Positions 1 to 7,017 of a stretch of 11,786 nucleotides of DNA are shown here, piece by piece. A program made the position numbers and the translations under genes. The DNA lies in assembly GCA_030526885.1 (NCBI GenBank), contig JAUNBV010000052.1, positions 1 through 11,786 of the forward strand, in the 5' to 3' direction. The stretch comes from Syntrophomonadaceae bacterium (GTDB lineage Bacteria; Bacillota; Syntrophomonadia; Syntrophomonadales; Syntrophomonadaceae). The notes under the pieces are model-generated. The model worked only from the letters and a program-made list of their open reading frames with translations. It did no database searches and was not told the DNA's origin. Position 1 is the stretch's first letter, and every line of letters starts with the position of its first letter.

Positions 1-1
1 C

Positions 2-607
2 TACATGGAGAGAAATGGTATCTATATCATCGATCTCCAACAGACGGTAAAAATGTTTGACGAGGCCTACAATTTTGTCCGCGACGTGGTAGCGGAGGGT
101 GGCGAGATATTATTCGTCGGCACCAAAAAGCAGGCGCAGCAGACCATTGCCGAAGAGGCCACCCGCTGCGGGATGCATTTTGTCAACCAGCGCTGGCTGG
201 GCGGTATGCTCACCAACTACAAGACCATCCATAAGCGCATAACCCGCTTAAAGGATTTGGAGCGCATGGAACAGGACGGAGTGTTTGACGCTCTCAGCAA
301 AAAGGAAGTAGCCGCGTTGCGTCACGAGGCCGATCGCCTGGAACGTTTCCTGGGCGGCATCAAGTACATGGGCAAACTCCCCGGAGCCGTATTTGTAGTC
401 GATCCCCGCAAGGAGAAGATTGCGGTAGCCGAAGCACGTAAATTGGGCATCCCGGTGGTTGCCATCGTCGATACCAACTGCGACCCGGATGAAATCGATT
501 ATGTGATACCGGGCAATGACGACGCGATACGCGCGGTCCGGTTGATAGCTTCGAAAATTGCGGACGCCGTTATCGAGAGCCAGCAGGGAGAACAGACTGC
601 CGAATAG
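2..607 (+). CDS. rpsB: 30S ribosomal protein S2, 5' end cut off by the window
   Basis: Ribosomal protein S2 binds the small subunit between head and body and is needed to recruit S1 and mRNA. The reading frame is open from base 2, and the ATG at 5 is an internal codon, because the family continues upstream for about 35-40 residues (the segment before ERNGIYIIDL). About 201 residues are visible. Recognisable S2 blocks are ERNGIYIIDLQQTVK, EILFVGTKKQAQ, the NQRWLGGMLTN block, GGIKYMGKLPGAVFVVDPRKE and the D-TNCDPDEIDYVIPGNDDA block near the C-terminus. It is followed by a hairpin with a T-run and then tsf, the usual bacterial order. Identification is from recalled family sequence and is very secure. 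Confidence 0.98.
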   Translation, partial: YMERNGIYIIDLQQTVKMFDEAYNFVRDVVAEGGEILFVGTKKQAQQTIAEEATRCGMHFVNQRWLGGMLTNYKTIHKRITRLKDLERMEQDGVFDALSKKEVAALRHEADRLERFLGGIKYMGKLPGAVFVVDPRKEKIAVAEARKLGIPVVAIVDTNCDPDEIDYVIPGNDDAIRAVRLIASKIADAVIESQQGEQTAE

Positions 608-615
608 CGATGACC

Positions 616-651
616 AAAGAGGAGGGCAGTTAAAAAGCCCCCCTCTTTTTT
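616..651 (+). terminator. Terminator-like hairpin between rpsB and tsf
   Basis: Bases 616-627 pair with 637-648: twelve positions with one A/C mismatch (623/641) and a 9-base loop. T646-T651 forms a six-T run. It has the form of an intrinsic terminator but lies inside an operon that is normally co-transcribed. It probably acts as an attenuator lowering tsf expression relative to rpsB, as reported for the rpsB-tsf spacer in other bacteria. I see no clear new promoter between it and tsf. Confidence 0.8.
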
Positions 652-682
652 ATGAACAAACAACAGAAATGGAGGAATCGCT

Positions 683-1333
683 GTGGAAATTACAGCAACA
701 ATGGTAAAGGAATTGCGGGAGAGGACCGGCTGCGGCATGATGGACTGTAAGCGCGCCCTGCAGGAAACGGGCGGCGATATAGAAAAGGCCATTGACGAGC
801 TGCGCACCAAGGGGCTGGCCAAAGCCGCCAAGAAAGCCGGCCGTATAGCCAGCGAAGGTGTGGTGTATTCATATATTCACGCCGGGAGCCGCATCGGGGT
901 GCTGGTGGAAGTAAACTGTGAGACCGACTTCGTGGCCAAGACCGACGAGTTCAAGGCCCTGGCCCACGACCTGGCCATGCAGATCGCCGCCGCCAATCCC
1001 GAGTATGTAAAGCGTGAGGACGTGCCGGAAGCGGTTGTGGAGCATGAAAAAGCTGTATTAAAGGCTCAGGCGCTGGAAGAGGGCAAGCCTGAAAAGATCA
1101 TCGACAAGATGGTCGAGGGCCGGGTGGAAAAGTATTATAAAGAAAACTGTCTGCTGGAGCAGGCCTTTATCAAGGACCCCGATAAGAACGTACAGCAGCT
1201 GATACTGGAGATGGTGGCTACCATCGGCGAGAACATCAGCGTGCGCCGCTTTGCCCGTTTTGAAGTGGGCGAGGGCATCGAAAAGAAGGAGACGGATTTT
1301 GCCGCCGAGGTGATGGCGCAAGTCAACGGTTAA
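683..1333 (+). CDS. tsf: Translation elongation factor Ts (short form)
   Basis: EF-Ts is the guanine nucleotide exchange factor that recycles EF-Tu-GDP in the cytoplasm. The start is GTG at 683, chosen because GGAGGA (671-676) lies 6 bases upstream and the product then begins MEITATMVKELRERTG, the usual EF-Ts N-terminus. The N-terminal UBA-like domain covers residues 1-50 (TGCGMMDCKRAL). The TDFV motif that contacts EF-Tu is at 81-84 within NCETDFVAKTDEF. The second core half ends with the DKNVQQLILEMVATIGENISVRRF block around 168-190. At 216 residues it is far shorter than the roughly 290 residues of Bacillus or E. coli and resembles the compact Thermus-like form. It lies between the rpsB hairpin and pyrH. 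Confidence 0.97.
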   Translation: MEITATMVKELRERTGCGMMDCKRALQETGGDIEKAIDELRTKGLAKAAKKAGRIASEGVVYSYIHAGSRIGVLVEVNCETDFVAKTDEFKALAHDLAMQIAAANPEYVKREDVPEAVVEHEKAVLKAQALEEGKPEKIIDKMVEGRVEKYYKENCLLEQAFIKDPDKNVQQLILEMVATIGENISVRRFARFEVGEGIEKKETDFAAEVMAQVNG

Positions 1334-1384
1334 GCTCACGGACGGATACGCGGTCGAGGCCCGAACGGCAGGAGGCGCCTTATT

Positions 1385-2101
1385 ATGAGTGAAGTCAAAT
1401 ACAAACGCATTGTCTTAAAGCTCAGCGGCGAGGCGCTGGCCGGGGATAAGGGGTACGGGGTGGAACACACCGTATTGAGCGCGATAGCCCGTCAAATAGT
1501 GGAGGTCGTAAATCACGGCGTACAAGTAGCCGTAGTGGTAGGCGGAGGCAATATCTGGCGGGGCATATCCGGCAGCGAAAAGGGCATGGATCGGGCCACC
1601 GCCGACTATATGGGGATGCTGGCCACGGTGATCAACGCGCTGGCCCTGCAGGACGCGCTGGAAAACGAGAATATAACGGTGCGCGTGCAGTCCGCCATCG
1701 AGATGAAGGAACTGGCCGAACCCTATATCCGCCGCCGCGCCATCCGTCATCTGGAGAAAGGGCGGGTGGTGATATTTGCCGCCGGCACCGGCAACCCCTA
1801 TTTTTCCACCGATACCACCGCTGCGCTGCGCTCGGCGGAGATAGAAGCCTCGGCCATCCTGATGGCTAAAAAGGTGGACGGGGTATATGACAGCGACCCG
1901 ATGAAAAACCCGAACGCAATAAAATATGAGCGGTTAAGCTATATGGAGCTTTTGCAGCAGGGGCTGGGCGTGATGGATTCCACCGCCTCCTCCCTGTGTA
2001 TGGACAACCGCATCCCCATCATCGTGTTTAACCTGATGGAGGAAGGCAATATACTTAAAGCCGCTATGGGCGAAAACATCGGCACCTATGTGGGAGAATA
2101 A
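1385..2101 (+). CDS. pyrH: UMP kinase (uridylate kinase)
   Basis: Hexameric cytosolic enzyme that phosphorylates UMP to UDP with ATP in pyrimidine nucleotide synthesis, and is a GTP-activated, UTP-inhibited control point in many bacteria. It belongs to the amino-acid kinase fold. Visible motifs are LKLSGEAL (residues 11-18), VVGGGNIWRG (51-60), DRATADYMGMLATVINALALQ (69-89), GTGNPYFSTDTTAALR (134-149) and KVDGVYDSDP (163-172). The length of 238 is typical. An AGGAGG site lies just ahead of the ATG, and the gap from tsf is 51 bases with no evident terminator, so tsf-pyrH-frr probably form one transcript. Confidence 0.98.
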   Translation: MSEVKYKRIVLKLSGEALAGDKGYGVEHTVLSAIARQIVEVVNHGVQVAVVVGGGNIWRGISGSEKGMDRATADYMGMLATVINALALQDALENENITVRVQSAIEMKELAEPYIRRRAIRHLEKGRVVIFAAGTGNPYFSTDTTAALRSAEIEASAILMAKKVDGVYDSDPMKNPNAIKYERLSYMELLQQGLGVMDSTASSLCMDNRIPIIVFNLMEEGNILKAAMGENIGTYVGE

Positions 2102-2140
2102 AGCGCCCCCTAAATACTTTAATTAAGGAGTGGACCTTAA

Positions 2141-2698
2141 GTGATCAAAGACATTATGGAAGACGCCGAAAGCAGGATGCACAAGACCGTGGAACACCTG
2201 AGCGGAGAATTGGCGGGCATGCGCGCCGGTCGTGCCAACCCCGCCATGGTCGAGAAGCTGATGGTGAATTACTACGGCGAGCCCACCCCTTTGAATCAGT
2301 TAGCCAATATCCATGTGCCGGAGGCGCGGTTGCTCACTATCCAGCCCTGGGACAAATCCAGTATCGGCGAGATAGAAAAAGCCATTTTGAAATCTGATTT
2401 AGGGGTCAATCCCAGCAATGACGGCAACGTGATCCGGATTGCCATTCCCGCGCTCACCGAAGAGGGACGCCGGGAGCTGGTCAAGGTGATTAAAAAGCGC
2501 GGCGAAGAGGCTAAAGTGGGTATCCGCAATATCCGCCGCGAAGCCAATGACATGATAAAATCCAGCGAAAAAGAAAAGCTTATCTCCGAAGATGAAAGCA
2601 AAAAAGGCATGGACGACATTCAAAAGCTCACCGACAAGCTGGTCAAAGAGGTGGACGTCATCCTGCAGGCCAAAGAGCAGGACGTAATGACGGTGTGA
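2141..2698 (+). CDS. frr: Ribosome recycling factor
   Basis: RRF splits post-termination 70S ribosomes together with EF-G. The product has 185 residues, the normal family length, and a GTG start at 2141 behind TAAGGAG (spacing about 10). Recognisable segments are the RAGRANP loop at residues 28-34, the hinge and domain II region with IHVPEARLLTIQPWD, and the domain I helices with RNIRREAND and the DDIQKLTDKLVKEVD helix. It is the last gene of the plus-strand translation block. In many Bacillota uppS and cdsA follow, but here a minus-strand racemase gene converges with a 35-base spacer and no convincing hairpin terminator. Confidence 0.98.
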   Translation: MIKDIMEDAESRMHKTVEHLSGELAGMRAGRANPAMVEKLMVNYYGEPTPLNQLANIHVPEARLLTIQPWDKSSIGEIEKAILKSDLGVNPSNDGNVIRIAIPALTEEGRRELVKVIKKRGEEAKVGIRNIRREANDMIKSSEKEKLISEDESKKGMDDIQKLTDKLVKEVDVILQAKEQDVMTV

Positions 2699-2733
2699 GC
2701 AGGGATTACATCTAAAAACCCCCAAAACGCCGG

Positions 2734-4887
2734 TTATTTTTCCGTCCCCGCTATGAATAACTCGGTTCTTTTCCCCAGGCGGCTCAATACTTCGTTAGTG
2801 ATAGTATGGCAATGAGCCGCTATTTCTTCGCTGCGAATCTCCTCGTCTCCGTCCCGTCCGATGAGGGTAACGCAGTCCCCCGGCTGTACTTCGGGAATCT
2901 GTGACACATCCACCAGCATCTGATCCATGCAAATACGTCCGATAACAGGCGCCCGGCGCTCTCTCACCAGCACCGCTGAACCGGGCGCGGATAGCTGGCG
3001 CGGTATCCCGTCGGCATAGCCGGCCGATACCACGGCGATGGTCATGGCCTGCGGCGCGGTGAATTGTCGGCCATAGCCCACGCTTTCCCCGGCGGCGATG
3101 CTGCGGGTCATCATGATGCGGGCTTTGAGCGCCAGCACCGGCTTCAGGTCAGGGGTCACAAAGGTAGGCGCCGAGGTGCTCAATACCCCGTACAGCGCGA
3201 TGCCGACGCGGGCATAATCGCATTGCAGCTCGGGATGATTGAGCACGCCGTAACTGCTCTGGATATGCAATTTACCGGGATGATGGCCGTGCTGCTCAAG
3301 CTGCTTGACCGCATCATAAAAACGGCGCATCTGCAGGCGGGAAAAGGCGATATCCTCCTCCTGCAGGCTATCCGCGGCGCAAAGGTGGGTATAGGTACCC
3401 TTTACCCTGAGGTTTTGGCAGGCAAAAATGTCCTCAAGCTCGGATAGGTGGCCGTAATCTTCGCCCAGGCGGTGCATGCCGGTGTCCAGCTTGATGTGCA
3501 CGTCCACGGCCTGCCCATGCCGGTTCAGGCGGCGGGCGTATGTATGGTCGGTCACGGTCTGGGTCAAATGGTAGCGCGTCAGGCAGGGAAAGTCATCGGG
3601 CGCGGTGGGGCCGAGGATCAAAATATTGCCCTTTATCCCGTGCCGGCGCAGCTCAACCGCTTCCGCCACGGTGGCGGTGGCAAAGTCCCTTATCCCGAGG
3701 AGGTTCAGCTCCCGGGATATTTTTATGGCCCCGTGACCGTAGGCGTCGGCTTTGACCACGGCCATTACCTCACAGGAGGAGGGCAGGATCATTTGCAGGA
3801 AACGCAGGTTGTGGCCCAGGTGTCCAAGGTTTATCTCGCGCCAGACGCGGCTTTTCCGGTCGGGTTTAACGGGGGCAAGCCGGTCTTTGAGCCGGGTGAT
3901 GAGCACCGCGGCCAGCCAGGAGAGCAGGCATACCAAAGTGTAATGTATGACGCTGTTGTACACCAGCACCGCTTGCAATCCCAATAGTTTGGCAATCAGC
4001 CGCACCACTACGATCACCAGCGGATGCAGGATGTAGATGAGCATGGCCACGGTCCTAAGTTCGTAGCGGCGTTTTCCCGGGCAGTGCAGCAACAGGCGAT
4101 ACAGGAAGTACATGCTGGGCAGCAGAGCCAGATACATGCTGTCATGGCGCTGGACACCGGCGTTATGTAGCAGTAATCCCTCGGCCAGCAACAGGGCCAG
4201 GCTCACCGCCAGGCCGATGCCGTCGGCGGTTTTGGCGGCGGGGCGCCGGGGATGGGCCAGCGCCGCACCCAGCAACAAGAATATGGGGGCGTAGAAAATA
4301 CCGTTGCGGGTATAATCGAACCAGCCGAACATGAAGTCATATCCGGCATTCAGCCAGGGTAGACCGGCGGCCAGCCCGTAATAGCTGTCGCCCCCCAGGC
4401 CGATGAGATAGAGCAGGCTTACCGCTACCCACACATATTTTGGCTTCAAGCATTTTAGCAGCGAGAATACGATGGCCGCGCCAATGATGGAGGCGGGCAG
4501 ATACCACAGATGATACATGGTGCCGTCAAAAATGACCATTTTCAGCAGCGCGCCCCAGCCATCGATGGTTTCAAAATGACCGGCGTAGAGGTTTACCGGC
4601 AGATACAGCAATATGGACGCGCCGTACAGCAACGCGGTTTTGATGGAAAACTGTTTTAACCCCTTGGCGCTCGGGGGCAGGGGCGTATCGGCATAAAAGG
4701 GCGCCAGCAGGAAATAACCGGTCACCAGCAGGAAGAAGGGAACCGCGATACGGGCCAGGATATGGGTAAACATAAAGCTGGCGGTCTCATCCACCGAGGA
4801 CAGGGGAGCGGTATGGATAGCCACGATGAGGAAGGCGGCGATGAGCCGGAAATAGTCGATACCGGCATAAGAGCGGGAGGAGTTCAT
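2734..4887 (-). CDS. vanT: VanT-type membrane serine/alanine racemase
   Basis: Fusion of a multi-pass membrane acyltransferase-3-like domain (about residues 1-340, roughly ten hydrophobic segments, starting DYFRLIAAFLIVAIHTAP with His25) to a cytosolic PLP racemase of alanine-racemase fold (about 345-717). This is the VanT architecture. Racemase features: PLP lysine K379 in AVVKADAYGHG, K466 in the carbamylated-lysine position (IKLDTGMHRLG), R473, catalytic tyrosine Y605 in SVGYGRQF, and RICMDQMLVDVS at 651-662. Asn698 (TITNEV) replaces the Tyr354 of Geobacillus alanine racemase (TINYEV), a substitution associated with L-serine racemisation in VanT. The ATG follows GAGGAGGA with good spacing. 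It lies 118 bases downstream of the ligase gene on the same strand, so it is probably co-transcribed. Alanine racemisation may be a secondary or even the main activity. Confidence 0.93.
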   Translation of the reverse strand: MNSSRSYAGIDYFRLIAAFLIVAIHTAPLSSVDETASFMFTHILARIAVPFFLLVTGYFLLAPFYADTPLPPSAKGLKQFSIKTALLYGASILLYLPVNLYAGHFETIDGWGALLKMVIFDGTMYHLWYLPASIIGAAIVFSLLKCLKPKYVWVAVSLLYLIGLGGDSYYGLAAGLPWLNAGYDFMFGWFDYTRNGIFYAPIFLLLGAALAHPRRPAAKTADGIGLAVSLALLLAEGLLLHNAGVQRHDSMYLALLPSMYFLYRLLLHCPGKRRYELRTVAMLIYILHPLVIVVVRLIAKLLGLQAVLVYNSVIHYTLVCLLSWLAAVLITRLKDRLAPVKPDRKSRVWREINLGHLGHNLRFLQMILPSSCEVMAVVKADAYGHGAIKISRELNLLGIRDFATATVAEAVELRRHGIKGNILILGPTAPDDFPCLTRYHLTQTVTDHTYARRLNRHGQAVDVHIKLDTGMHRLGEDYGHLSELEDIFACQNLRVKGTYTHLCAADSLQEEDIAFSRLQMRRFYDAVKQLEQHGHHPGKLHIQSSYGVLNHPELQCDYARVGIALYGVLSTSAPTFVTPDLKPVLALKARIMMTRSIAAGESVGYGRQFTAPQAMTIAVVSAGYADGIPRQLSAPGSAVLVRERRAPVIGRICMDQMLVDVSQIPEVQPGDCVTLIGRDGDEEIRSEEIAAHCHTITNEVLSRLGKRTELFIAGTEK

Positions 4888-4931
4888 GCCTTATTCCTCC
4901 TCAGGGGCACGATGCCGCCGTGCGCATTGCA

Positions 4932-4945
4932 GCCGGATATCCGGC
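4932..4945. repeat. Perfect 14-base palindrome between ligase and vanT
   Basis: GCCGGATATCCGGC reads the same on both strands and lies in the 118-base gap between the ligase stop and the vanT ribosome site. It has no adjoining T-run, so it is not an intrinsic terminator. It could be a small mRNA hairpin or a protein site, or chance in GC-rich DNA. Confidence 0.5.
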
Positions 4946-5005
4946 GGCGGGCGGGTGAGGGCGGCGTCAGTGAAGCGGCCGGCGCGGCGCTGAGAGTTAG
5001 GGCAT

Positions 5006-6058
5006 TCATCGCGCCATACCCAGAGCGATCAGCCGTTCCAGCAGTTCGGTAAAGGATAGCCCGATGCCCCGCATCATGTTGGGATAACGGCTGTGAGCGG
5101 TAAAGCCGGGGATGGTGTTTACTTCATTGAAAACGATGCCGCCGTCCGGGGTCAAAAACATGTCCACCCGCGCAAAGCCGGTACAGCCCAAAGCCTGGTA
5201 GATGGCCGCCGCGGTCTGCCGGACGCGCTCCGCGGTATCGGGGTCGATGCGGGCGGGCATATGGATGCGGGAATTTTGCAGGCTGTATTTTTCGGTAAAA
5301 TCAAAGAAGCCGTGGCTGAGTTCGATCTCATCCGGCAATCCGAGCAGTAATTCATCGTGCCCTAGAACCGCGCACCCCACTTCAAAGCCGGGCACGCTTT
5401 CTTCGATGATGACTTCATCATCATGTTCCAGCGCCAGTTTAACCGCCGCCGCCAATTGCTCCGGGCTTTCTATCCTGCTGATGCCCAGTGACGATCCCGC
5501 CTTGACCGGCTTTACGAACAGCGGGTATTTCAGGTGAGCGGTCTGCGTCCGCCGGGCGGCGTCATCGCAGCGCCCGGTGAGCACCGTGCCTGCCGGTACC
5601 GCGATGCCCTGCGCGGCGGCCAGCTTATGCGCGCGGTGTTTGTCCATGCCCAGGGCGGAACTGAGCGTGTCACAGCCCACCAGCGGGATGCCGGCCAGGG
5701 CAATTAAGCCCTGTACGGTGCCGTCCTCGCCGTTTTTACCGTGCAACACCGGAAAGGCCGCGTCCACCGGGGTAAAACGGCAGCGCTCCCCCTCAAACTC
5801 TATAATCCCGCCGGTGTGGCGGTCGGGCGAGATGATGGCCGGCACGCAAGCTGCGGCGTCAAGATGCCACCGGTCGTCGGGGATAGCGGAGATGTCGCCG
5901 TAATAGCGCCGCCATTCCCCCTGGCGGGTGATGCCCAGCAAGATCAATTCGTAGCGCTCCGGCGGCAAGTGCGATATGACCGCATGGGCCGATTGCAAAG
6001 ACACCCCATATTCCGGGGAGCATCCGCCAAAAATTATCGCCACCCGCGTCCTATCCAT
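5006..6058 (-). CDS. vanG: VanG-type D-alanine:D-serine ligase
   Basis: ATP-grasp ligase predicted to join D-alanine to D-serine for peptidoglycan precursors. The start is the ATG at 6058, preceded by AGAAGGGGG with 8-base spacing; an upstream TTG at 6088 would add ten residues but lacks a site. Product 350 residues. Motifs: FGGCSPEYGVSLQSA (10-24, with Glu16 for the first D-Ala), HGKNGEDGT (106-114), FVKPVKAGSS (181-190, ATP-binding lysine), EELVPGFE-like EESVPGFE (219-226), the omega-loop FFDFTEKYSL (251-260) and FNEVNTIPGFTAHSRYP (310-326). The Tyr-rich loop and the whole C-terminal half closely match my recollection of VanG rather than a plain Ddl. It lies just upstream of vanT on the same strand. 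No vanXY, vanR or vanS is visible. D-Ala:D-Ala activity cannot be excluded. Confidence 0.88.
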   Translation of the reverse strand: MDRTRVAIIFGGCSPEYGVSLQSAHAVISHLPPERYELILLGITRQGEWRRYYGDISAIPDDRWHLDAAACVPAIISPDRHTGGIIEFEGERCRFTPVDAAFPVLHGKNGEDGTVQGLIALAGIPLVGCDTLSSALGMDKHRAHKLAAAQGIAVPAGTVLTGRCDDAARRTQTAHLKYPLFVKPVKAGSSLGISRIESPEQLAAAVKLALEHDDEVIIEESVPGFEVGCAVLGHDELLLGLPDEIELSHGFFDFTEKYSLQNSRIHMPARIDPDTAERVRQTAAAIYQALGCTGFARVDMFLTPDGGIVFNEVNTIPGFTAHSRYPNMMRGIGLSFTELLERLIALGMAR

Positions 6059-6141
6059 GGACCATTCCCCCTTCTGCCCTGCTGCCAATCAAAAATCAGC
6101 TTTAAATGCGAAGTATTTCTGAGAAACCGTAGCATAGCTGA

Positions 6142-6147
6142 AGTATA
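6142..6147 (-). promoter_or_regulatory. Possible -10 box of the ligase-vanT operon
   Basis: The minus strand reads TATACT here, a good -10 hexamer about 85 bases upstream of the ligase start. With a 17-base spacer the -35 position (6165-6170) reads AGAAAA, which is a poor match, so the promoter would be weak or dependent on an activator. Confidence 0.35.
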
Positions 6148-6202
6148 GAGGTTGCATATTGTCTTTTTCTGAACGAAATGGGAAGATTTCATGATGAAGG
6201 GA

Positions 6203-6218
6203 TTAAGATTTTCTTAAG
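6203..6218. promoter_or_regulatory. TTAAG repeat, candidate operator for the ligase-vanT operon
   Basis: TTAAG occurs at 6203-6207 and again at 6214-6218, an 11-base period typical of OmpR/PhoB-family binding sites. The same bases also form an inverted repeat, TTAAGA-TTT-TCTTAA (6203-6217). It lies about 60 bases upstream of the weak -10 box. The regulator is unknown and the assignment is inferred from spacing alone. Confidence 0.45.
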
Positions 6219-6314
6219 CAAAAGGCGGGGATATGATGGCGGCAAAGCGCGGCGGTCGCATCCGGTTTTTGTCGGCATGCACTTCTGTCAAAAGTCTCTT
6301 GGGGGCTAAACCAC

Positions 6315-6347
6315 AAAAAACGCCGGGGACATAAATCCCCGGCGTTT
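6315..6347 (-). terminator. Intrinsic terminator after tRNA-Pro
   Basis: A perfect 12-base-pair stem (6318-6329 with 6336-6347) and 6-base loop. On the minus strand the GC-rich stem is followed by six T residues. It lies 13 bases beyond the tRNA 3' end and should stop both the tRNA transcript and any read-through from lysC. Confidence 0.9.
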
Positions 6348-6360
6348 CGCATTTTTTAAA

Positions 6361-6438
6361 TGGTCGGAGTGACTGGATTTGAACCAGCGGCCTCTACGTC
6401 CCCAACGTAGCGCTCATACCAAACTGAGCTACACCCCG
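6361..6438 (-). tRNA. tRNA-Pro, anticodon GGG
   Basis: A 78-base tRNA on the minus strand with encoded CCA. The acceptor stem CGGGGTG pairs with CACTCCG (one G-T pair) with discriminator A. The D arm is GCTC/GAGC with GG in the loop. The anticodon stem CTACG/CGTAG closes the loop TTGGGGA, so the anticodon is GGG and it reads CCC and CCU. The T arm is GCTGG-TTCAAAT-CCAGT. C1-G72 and A73 fit bacterial tRNA-Pro. It has its own promoter upstream and a terminator downstream. Confidence 0.96.
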
Positions 6439-6449
6439 CAACAGTCAAT

Positions 6450-6478
6450 ATTTTATAACACAATGAAAACCGCGTCAA
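6450..6478 (-). promoter_or_regulatory. Promoter of the tRNA-Pro gene
   Basis: Minus strand TTGACG (6473-6478), a 17-base spacer, then TAAAAT (6450-6455). Transcription would begin near 6443, leaving only about 5 bases before the mature tRNA 5' end, as expected for a tRNA gene. This suggests the tRNA does not rely on read-through from lysC. Confidence 0.8.
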
Positions 6479-6531
6479 GCAAATATTGCCCCGATGGTAA
6501 TTATTCCGCACTCAGGCGCGGCCAAGGGCCC

Positions 6532-7017
6532 CTAGCTTTCGTTTTCCAAATCAAAGCACTGGTGCAGGGCCTGTACGGCTTTTTGGGTCTGGGCCTCTTC
6601 GATGATACAGGAGGTCTTGATTTCTGAGGTGCTAATCATCTGGATGTTGATGCCGTTCTCGGCCAGCACCGCGAACATATCGGCCGCCACGCCCGGTTTG
6701 CTCTGCATACCGGCGCCCACGATGGATATCTTGGCTACGTCGTCCCCGTATGCCATGCCGGCGGCGCCGATGTCCGCCACCACGGTCTCCACCAGCGGCA
6801 GGGCGCGGCTCAGTTCCTGGCGTTCGATGGTAAAGGCGATGTCGTTGCGATCGCCCTTCATCTGGCTCTGGACGATCATGTCCACGTTGATGGCGTTATC
6901 GGCCAGCGCCCGGAATACTTTGCTGGCGATGCCGGGCTGGTCGGGCACGTCGAAGATGGCGATTTTGGCCACATTCAGGTCGTGGGCTACTCCGCTGACG
7001 GTTCTCACTTTATCCAT
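6532..7017 (-). CDS. lysC: Predicted LysC beta subunit from an internal start
   Basis: Inside lysC, in frame, ATG at 7017-7015 (Met246) is preceded by GGAGG (7026-7030) with 8-base spacing, a stronger site than many true starts here. Translation from it would give a 161-residue protein made only of the two ACT domains. In Bacillus subtilis aspartokinase II, the same gene encodes an alpha subunit and an in-frame beta subunit of about 163 residues that starts at Met246, and they assemble as a complex. The matching residue number is from memory. Expression here is inferred, not shown. Confidence 0.72.
   Translation of the reverse strand: MDKVRTVSGVAHDLNVAKIAIFDVPDQPGIASKVFRALADNAINVDMIVQSQMKGDRNDIAFTIERQELSRALPLVETVVADIGAAGMAYGDDVAKISIVGAGMQSKPGVAADMFAVLAENGINIQMISTSEIKTSCIIEEAQTQKAVQALHQCFDLENES

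Larger units (their letters stand above)
6059..6360. other. Non-coding gap upstream of the ligase gene
   Basis: I find no credible gene in these 302 bases. It holds the ligase ribosome site (near 6065-6072), a possible -10 box on the minus strand, an 11-base-period TTAAG repeat, and the tRNA terminator at its far end. The stretch 6089-6235 is clearly more AT-rich than the flanking genes, which fits a promoter region. Confidence 0.6.

Noticed and set aside
2699..2760. Shared terminator between frr and vanT
   Set aside because: T-runs are present on both strands, but I could not build a stem longer than about three pairs next to them.
3448..3987. Long plus-strand open frame opposite vanT
   Set aside because: No family motifs or ribosome site, and it lies wholly inside a clear gene. 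GC-rich codon use leaves antisense frames open.
6059..6088. TTG start ten residues upstream of the ligase ATG
   Set aside because: No ribosome site lies ahead of it, while the ATG at 6058 has a strong one at normal spacing, and the extension includes that site.
6089..6317. Small protein gene in the gap upstream of the ligase
   Set aside because: Open stretches such as the one at 6191 stop within a few codons and lack ribosome sites.
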